Shown piece by piece: positions 59,320 through 64,000 of a stretch of DNA of 64,000 nt; position 1 is the first letter of the stretch, and every line of letters starts with the position of its first letter. The notes beneath the pieces are model-generated. The model worked only from the letters and a program-made list of their open reading frames with translations. It was not told where the DNA came from and searched no databases. A program made the position numbers and the translations under genes. Location of the stretch: the NCBI RefSeq assembly GCF_000262465.1, contig NZ_CM001489.1, forward strand, positions 4,277,851-4,341,850. The letters run 5' to 3'. This DNA is from Frankia sp. QA3. Lineage in GTDB: Bacteria; Actinomycetota; Actinomycetes; Frankiales; Frankiaceae.

Positions 59320-59931
59320 TCAGTGAGCGGGATCCGGCGCGAGCACCGGTTCGCCTCGTAGAGCCGCGAGGATGTCCTCCGTCATCGCCCCCAGCCGAGC
59401 GGCCGGGGTGCCCGCCCGGACGAGGACGAGAATTCCCTGGTAGTCGACGAGCAGACGGGCCGCGAGACGGTCCGGATCCGCCCCGGCCGGAATCTGCCCG
59501 GACGTCTGCCCCCGGACGATCGCGCCGCGCAGACCGCGCTCGATGAGGTCCAGCCCGCGCCGCACTCCGCGCCCGGTCAGCTCGTCCAGCGCGAAGGACT
59601 CGACGGCGGTATTGGTGACCAGGCAACCCGGCTCGGGGTCGAGACCGGTCTCGAAGGTGGAGCGGAAGTAGGCCCGCAGCCCGGCAAGCGGGTCGTGGGC
59701 CGCCTCGAGGTGCTCGGCGATCCGCCCGGCGACCACGCGGTCGACGTAGGCGTCGAGCGCGGCTCGGAACAGTGCGTCCTTGTTCCCGAACGCCCGATAG
59801 AGGCTGCCGGGATGCAGGCCGGTGGCCTCCTCGAGGTCCTTCAGCGAGGTCCCCTGGTGACCACGGCGGCGGAACAGCTGCATGACCGCGACGAGCACCT
59901 CGTCCGCGTCGAAGACCTGCCGTCGCCCCAT
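59320..59931 (-). CDS. TetR-family regulator of the DJ-1/TfoX operon
   Basis: Protein of 203 aa from ATG 59931 (GGAGGGG just upstream); ATG 59943 would add four residues. HTH at about 5-60: VFDADEVLVAVMQLFRRRG, then LKDLEEATGLHPGSLYRAF. The C-terminal domain is the YcdC/AcrR-like type (GCLVTNTAVESFALDE). A palindrome just upstream of the start is a good operator candidate. Likely responds to an electrophile or aldehyde if the DJ-1 protein detoxifies one (inference). Confidence 0.92.
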   Translation of the reverse strand: MGRRQVFDADEVLVAVMQLFRRRGHQGTSLKDLEEATGLHPGSLYRAFGNKDALFRAALDAYVDRVVAGRIAEHLEAAHDPLAGLRAYFRSTFETGLDPEPGCLVTNTAVESFALDELTGRGVRRGLDLIERGLRGAIVRGQTSGQIPAGADPDRLAARLLVDYQGILVLVRAGTPAARLGAMTEDILAALRGEPVLAPDPAH

Positions 59932-59962
59932 CCGCCCCTCCATCCCGCCGACAACCGGATAG

Positions 59963-59981
59963 TTGAATGAACGCTCATCAA
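59963..59981. promoter_or_regulatory. TetR operator candidate
   Basis: TTGAATGAACGCTCATCAA contains perfect arms ATGA and TCAT around ACGC, 32 bp upstream of the ATG, within an AT-rich stretch. TGAACG-xTCA palindromes are typical operators of this TetR subgroup. Confidence 0.6.
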
Positions 59982-60045
59982 ACTAGTCCGGGTTGAGCGG
60001 GCCGTCAACGCGGGCACGAGGGGATCTCCGCTGGCCGGCTACCGG

Positions 60046-60435
60046 CTAGCGGCGCAGCGCCCGGATGAAACGCCCGGCTTCGGTCCGCAGTCGGCCCGGG
60101 ACGCGCAGAACCTGGCGGCCGCGCGGCGTGCCGAGCTCCACCGTGATGACGTCGCCGTGCTTGACCCCGCGGGAGGCGGTCACCTCGCGACGGTCGAACA
60201 CGACGTCGAACCAGTCGCCCTCCCGGGGGAACGGCGCGACGACGAGCAGCCTGCGGTCGGTGAGCACGATCCACCGGGAGGCGCCGACCCGGTGGCCGAC
60301 GAAGCTCTCCACCCTCGACGTCAGCCGTCCCGGCCCTTCTGGATCAGTCAGCCGTCCGCGCAGCACGACCTCGGTGAACTCACCGGACTCCAGCGGCACA
60401 GCCGGCAGGCGACGGTGGGACGGCAACAGGGGCAC
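60046..60435 (-). CDS. Small PH-like protein of unknown function
   Basis: Predicted 129 aa from GTG 60435, which follows CTGGAG. The sequence ([71 protein letters not shown]) has the strand pattern of a PH/GRAM-like domain: the LTDRRLLV element is typical. The large upstream open frame is not real. Divergent from the purine nucleoside phosphorylase gene with 39 bp between starts. Confidence 0.7.
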   Translation of the reverse strand: MPLLPSHRRLPAVPLESGEFTEVVLRGRLTDPEGPGRLTSRVESFVGHRVGASRWIVLTDRRLLVVAPFPREGDWFDVVFDRREVTASRGVKHGDVITVELGTPRGRQVLRVPGRLRTEAGRFIRALRR

Positions 60436-60474
60436 GGGCTCCAGTCTCCCCCAGTCACCCCGTACAGTCGCCGG

Positions 60475-61287
60475 GTGCGAGAGCAGGGAGAGGAACCGAA
60501 CGCGGCGGCCTCGGCCGCGCGGCTTGCGGAACTGACCGGAGCCGGGCGGCACGACGTGGCGATCATGCTGGGCTCCGGGTGGCGCCCGGCAGCGGACGTG
60601 CTCGCCCGGCGGGCCGACAAGGTAACAGAGATCACATTCTCCGAGCTCGGGGGCTTTCCACCGGGCACCAACGTGCCCGGACATCGGGCGGTCGCCTACT
60701 CGCTGCGCCTCGAGAGCCGCCGGCTGCTCGTCTACCTGGGCCGAGTGCACTCCTACGAGGGCCACGGACTGTCGCGGGTGGTGCACGCCGTGCGGCTGGC
60801 CTGCGCCGCGGGCGCGTCGACGGTCATGCTGACGAACGCCGCCGGCGGGCTGCGCGCCGACATGACCATCGGCCAGCCGGTTCTCATCGCCGACCATCTC
60901 AACCTCACCGGACGTTCGCCGCTGGTGGGACCCGCCTTCACCGATCTGACCGACGCCTACTCGCCGCGGCTGCGGGCCCTGGCCCGCCAGGTCGACGCCA
61001 CGCTGACCGAAGGCGTCTACGCCGGTCTGCCCGGCCCGCATTTCGAGACGCCGGCGGAGATCCGGATGCTGCGGCTCCTGGGCGCCGATCTGGTGGGCAT
61101 GTCGACGGTGCACGAGACGATCGCTGCCCGGGCCGCCGGCGCCGAGGTGCTGGGCCTGTCCCTGGTGACGAATCTCGCAGCAGGCATGACCGGGGAACCG
61201 CTGAACCACCTGGAGGTGCTGGCCGCCGGGGCCGCCGCGGCGGAGCGCATGGGAGTCCTGCTCGCCGACGTCGCCACCCGCCTCTAG
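60475..61287 (+). CDS. Purine-nucleoside phosphorylase
   Basis: Protein of 270 aa, GTG 60475; no strong SD, perhaps leaderless. Trimeric PNP type: [73 protein letters not shown] and [10 protein letters not shown] are all present. Cleaves purine nucleosides with phosphate to base and ribose-1-phosphate. Starts a salvage cluster with phosphomutase, UPRT and DeoC. Confidence 0.93.
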   Translation: MREQGEEPNAAASAARLAELTGAGRHDVAIMLGSGWRPAADVLARRADKVTEITFSELGGFPPGTNVPGHRAVAYSLRLESRRLLVYLGRVHSYEGHGLSRVVHAVRLACAAGASTVMLTNAAGGLRADMTIGQPVLIADHLNLTGRSPLVGPAFTDLTDAYSPRLRALARQVDATLTEGVYAGLPGPHFETPAEIRMLRLLGADLVGMSTVHETIAARAAGAEVLGLSLVTNLAAGMTGEPLNHLEVLAAGAAAAERMGVLLADVATRL

Positions 61288-61300
61288 GCACGGCCTGATC

Positions 61301-63049
61301 GTGATGGTGCCGGCCACCGCCCTGCCGCCCGACCTGCCCGATCCACTCGCGGCGCGGGTCCGCGCCTGGCTCGCCGACGATCCCGACGCCCGCGACCGGG
61401 CGGAGCTGACCCGGCTGTGCACCGAGGCCGCCCGTGACCCGGCGGCGCTCGCGGAGCTCGACGACCGCTTCCGGGCGCCGCTGCGGTTCGGGACGGCGGG
61501 GCTGCGCGGGCCGCTGCGCGCCGGGCCCGCGGGAATGAACACGGCCGTGGTCCGCAGAGCCGCCGCCGGCCTGGCTGCCTGGCTGGCCGTCACGACGCCG
61601 GCCGGGACAGGGCCGGCCGCCCCGAGCACGGCTCCCCTGGTGGTCGTCGGCTACGACGCCCGGCATCGCAGCGAGCAGTTCGCGCTGGACACCGCGCGGG
61701 TGGTGGCCGGCGCCGGCCTGCGGGCCCTGGTCCTGCCGGGGCCGCTGCCCACCCCGGTACTGGCCTTCGCCGTCCGCCAGCTACGGGCCGATGCCGGTGT
61801 GATGGTCACGGCCAGCCACAATCCGGCCACCGACAATGGATACAAGGTGTACCTCGGCGGTGCCGGTTCGGCCCCGGGACGTGGCGCGCAGCTCGTCACC
61901 CCCGCGGACGCCGACATCGAACGGCGCATCGCCGCCGCCGGGCCGGCCGCCGCGATCCCGATGGCCGAGACGTGGCGCCGGCTCGACCGACGGATCGTCG
62001 AGGACTACGTTCGGGCCGCCGCGACGGCGGTCGCCGATCTGGTGCCGGCCGTCGCCCCGCAGGAGGCCGAACCCGTGTCGGCGATCGTCGCGTACACCGC
62101 GTTGCACGGGGTCGGCGCCCGGACACTCGCCGCCGTCTTCGCCGCCGCCGGGCTCGCGGCCCCGACGCCCGTCGAGGAGCAGGCCGCGTCCGATCCGGAC
62201 TTTCCGACCGTCCGCTGGCCGAACCCCGAGGAGCCTGGCGCGATGGACCGGGCGCTGGCGCTCGGAGAACGCCTCGGTGCGGATCTGGTGCTGGCGACCG
62301 ACCCCGATGCGGACCGCTGCGCCGTCGCGGTGGACGGACGGTTGCTCACCGGCGACGAGATCGGCCTCCTGCTCGCCGATCAGGTGCTCCGCCGGCGGCC
62401 CGGCCCTGTGGCCACCACTGTGGTCAGCTCGTCCGGCCTGCGCGCCCTGGCCCGGCGTGCCGGTGTCACCTGGCACGAAACACTCACCGGCTTCAAGTGG
62501 ATCATGCGGGCGGATCCAGGACTCGTCTTCGGTTACGAGGAGGCGCTCGGCTACGCCCTCGTCCCGGACCTGGTGCGCGACAAGGACGGCATCACCGCGG
62601 CGCTGGCCGTCACGCTGATCGCCACCGCCGCGAAACGGCGCGGCCGAACCCTGCTGGATCTTCTCGACGAACTGGCGGCGCGGATCGGCGTGCACGAGAC
62701 CGGGCAGCGTTCGGTCCGCTTCGCCGACGTCACCCGGATCACCGCGACCATGCGGCGGCTACGCACGCAGCCCCCGCAGCGGCTCGCCGGCCGTGCGGTG
62801 ACGGGCCGGCGCGACCTGCTCGACGACGGCGCGCTGCCGGCGTCCGACGTCTTCGTGCTGTTCCTCGACGACGACCGGGTGACCTTCCGGCCGAGCGGGA
62901 CCGAGCCGAAGCTGAAGGTGTATCTCGAGGTCGTCGAGCCGGTGCCGGCCGGCGCGGTCACCGTCGTCGCCGCGGCCCGCGAGCGAGCTCGGTCCCGGCT
63001 GGCCGCCCTCACCGCCGCGGTCGATGATCTGGTCACCCGCCTGACGTAG
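61301..63049 (+). CDS. Phospho-sugar mutase (alpha-D-phosphohexomutase family)
   Basis: Protein of 582 aa (GTG 61301; ATG 61304 also possible). Four-domain mutase: LRFGTAGLRGPLR, catalytic phosphoserine S172 in VMVTASHNPATDNG, metal-binding TDPDADRCAVAV, sugar loop EEALGYALVPDLVRDKDG, and phosphate site RPSGTEPKLKVYLEV. The ca. 580-aa type with an extra N-terminal segment is the phosphopentomutase/phosphoglucomutase-like group. Following PNP it probably interconverts ribose-1-P (or hexose-P) to 5-P forms. 14 bp after PNP: one operon. Confidence 0.93.
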   Translation: MMVPATALPPDLPDPLAARVRAWLADDPDARDRAELTRLCTEAARDPAALAELDDRFRAPLRFGTAGLRGPLRAGPAGMNTAVVRRAAAGLAAWLAVTTPAGTGPAAPSTAPLVVVGYDARHRSEQFALDTARVVAGAGLRALVLPGPLPTPVLAFAVRQLRADAGVMVTASHNPATDNGYKVYLGGAGSAPGRGAQLVTPADADIERRIAAAGPAAAIPMAETWRRLDRRIVEDYVRAAATAVADLVPAVAPQEAEPVSAIVAYTALHGVGARTLAAVFAAAGLAAPTPVEEQAASDPDFPTVRWPNPEEPGAMDRALALGERLGADLVLATDPDADRCAVAVDGRLLTGDEIGLLLADQVLRRRPGPVATTVVSSSGLRALARRAGVTWHETLTGFKWIMRADPGLVFGYEEALGYALVPDLVRDKDGITAALAVTLIATAAKRRGRTLLDLLDELAARIGVHETGQRSVRFADVTRITATMRRLRTQPPQRLAGRAVTGRRDLLDDGALPASDVFVLFLDDDRVTFRPSGTEPKLKVYLEVVEPVPAGAVTVVAAARERARSRLAALTAAVDDLVTRLT

Positions 63050-63093
63050 CCGCCGGACCACGCGGGATCCGACCCGTCTTCCCCGGCAGGACC

Positions 63094-63732
63094 TCACATC
63101 TCGCCGAAGATCCGATCGCCGGCGTCGCCGAGCCCGGGGACGATGTAGGCGGTGTCGTTCAACCGCTCGTCGACCGCGGCGGTCACCACCGTCAGCTCCG
63201 CCGCCGCCGCGGCCGGCAGGCCGGACTCCAGCGCCGCCAGCCCCTCCGGCGCCGAGACGACCGCGATGACCGTGATGCCCCGCGCCCCGCGGTCGAGCAG
63301 CAGCCGCAGGCAGTGCAACGCCGAGCCGCCGGTGGCGAGCATCGGGTCGAGCAGCAGCACGGGCCGGCCGGTCAGGTCCGCGGGCACGGCCTCCAGGTAG
63401 ACGGTGGGTCGGTGGGTGGTCTCGTCCCGGGCCAGCCCGATGAAGGCGGTGTGGGCGTCGGGGAGCAGGCCGAGCGCCGCGGGCAGCATGCCGAGGCCAG
63501 CGCGCAGCACCGGGGCGAGGACCGCCTCGGCGGCCAGCCGCACCCCGGCGGTCGTCGCGAGCGGCGTCGTCACCGTCACGGGCATCGTCGGCAGCGCCCG
63601 GGTCGCCTCGTAGACCAGCATCGTGGCGAGGTCGTGCAGGGTCGGCCGGAAACGGGAGCGCGGCGTGCGCTCGTCGCGGAGCACGGTGAGCGACGAGGCC
63701 GCCAGGGGATGGTCCACGACGTGCAGATGCAC
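63094..63732 (-). CDS. upp: Uracil phosphoribosyltransferase
   Basis: Protein of 212 aa, GTG 63732 after GAGGAG. Makes UMP from uracil and PRPP. Family motifs: LRDERTPRSRFRPTLHDLATML, LAPVLRAGLGMLPAALGLLPD, PRPP loop LLLDPMLATGGS, and C-terminal GLGDAGDRIFGEM. Complete. Converges on the mutase, divergent from deoC. Confidence 0.94.
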   Translation of the reverse strand: MHLHVVDHPLAASSLTVLRDERTPRSRFRPTLHDLATMLVYEATRALPTMPVTVTTPLATTAGVRLAAEAVLAPVLRAGLGMLPAALGLLPDAHTAFIGLARDETTHRPTVYLEAVPADLTGRPVLLLDPMLATGGSALHCLRLLLDRGARGITVIAVVSAPEGLAALESGLPAAAAAELTVVTAAVDERLNDTAYIVPGLGDAGDRIFGEM

Positions 63733-63778
63733 GGACTGACTCCTCGGGCGCGAGACGGGATCGGCAATGATGCAAGGT

Positions 63779-64000
63779 ATGACAACCGTTCCCGCCGGAC
63801 CCGACCGTCCCGCCGAGGAACCGGGGGGCGGCTCCCCCGCCTCGGCCGAGGGCGCCCGGCCCACCCTGCGGCGGGCCGAGGTCGCCCGAATGATCGACCA
63901 CACGCTGTTGGCCCCGGCCGCGACCGACGAGGAGGTGCTCGCGCTGTGCGCCGAGGCGGCCAAGCTGGGTGTCGGCGCGGTCTGCGTGGCCCCGACCCAC
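63779..64000 (+). CDS. deoC: Deoxyribose-phosphate aldolase (5' part only)
   Basis: 74 codons before the window edge, ATG 63779. After a 30-residue low-complexity N-terminus, VARMIDHTLLAPAATDEEVLALCAEA matches the start of DeoC, and VGAVCVAP follows. The catalytic lysines lie outside the window. DeoC converts deoxyribose-5-P to glyceraldehyde-3-P and acetaldehyde, completing the nucleoside catabolic module. Confidence 0.88.
   Translation, partial: MTTVPAGPDRPAEEPGGGSPASAEGARPTLRRAEVARMIDHTLLAPAATDEEVLALCAEAAKLGVGAVCVAPTH

Noticed and set aside
60046..61629. A single 527-aa minus-strand gene antisense to PNP
   Set aside because: Only its last 129 codons (60435-60046) look like protein; the rest is antisense to the phosphorylase.

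Overview
The window is high-GC actinomycete DNA (GC- and CGG-rich codon use throughout, many GTG and some TTG starts, many 4-bp stop/start overlaps). Several families are characteristic of Actinobacteria: the acyl-CoA carboxylase epsilon subunit, LytR-CpsA-Psr (LCP) proteins with LytR_C tails, a TIGR03089-type protein, an LpdA-type quinone dehydrogenase, a DUF5313 protein and a DUF222/HNH nuclease. A Frankia-like or related filamentous actinomycete is my inference, not a proven identification.

Layout. 1-4.8 kb: the tail of an upstream gene, a membrane Ser/Thr kinase with an extracytoplasmic seven-bladed WD40 propeller, a VOC protein and an AraC regulator. 4.8-19.9 kb: a surface-glycan locus. 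Minus strand: a HAD-superfamily protein overlapping a methyltransferase. Plus strand: an operon with an ABC-type polysaccharide exporter (permease and ATPase with a Wzt-like tail), one GT2 and two GT4 glycosyltransferases. Then two polytopic GT-C-like membrane proteins. 20.0-23.6 kb: a decayed thioredoxin gene next to a perfect 15-bp hairpin, an MFS drug exporter with its TetR repressor and a palindromic operator candidate, and a repeat-rich intergenic region. 23.6-36.8 kb: more envelope genes (rmlD, LCP, rmlA, polytopic protein, second LCP, TIGR03089 protein, UDP-sugar dehydrogenase, carbonic anhydrase, GtrA), interrupted by a wrecked tnpB.

37.4-43.7 kb: a TetR regulator, then three tandem paralogues of a single-pass membrane protein. 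Each has a disordered Pro/Gly/Gln-rich cytoplasmic part and an external domain with four conserved cysteines. The middle copy is broken by two mutually compensating frame changes. A bacterial PH-domain protein follows. 43.7-49.4 kb: biotin ligase (minus) diverges from an acyl-CoA carboxylase locus (beta, epsilon, biotinylated alpha); the ligase would be expected to biotinylate the alpha subunit. 49.4-58 kb: DUF222/HNH protein, LpdA-like flavoprotein, gamma-glutamylcyclotransferase-like protein, M20 amidohydrolase coupled to a YbdK-type carboxylate-amine ligase, and aspartyl-tRNA synthetase. 58-60 kb: a TetR-DJ-1/PfpI-TfoX operon. 60-64 kb: nucleoside salvage (purine nucleoside phosphorylase, phosphohexomutase, uracil phosphoribosyltransferase, start of deoxyribose-phosphate aldolase).

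How it fits together: RmlA and RmlD imply dTDP-L-rhamnose supply and the UDP-sugar dehydrogenase a uronate donor. The GTs could build a glycan exported by the ABC pair, and the LCP proteins could anchor glycan to peptidoglycan. Two features run through the window: many short in-frame tandem repeats (15 or 18 bp) in linker regions of unrelated genes, and several decayed or frame-disrupted genes. The strongest candidate for something undescribed is the Cys4 triplet at 38.4-43.1 kb.
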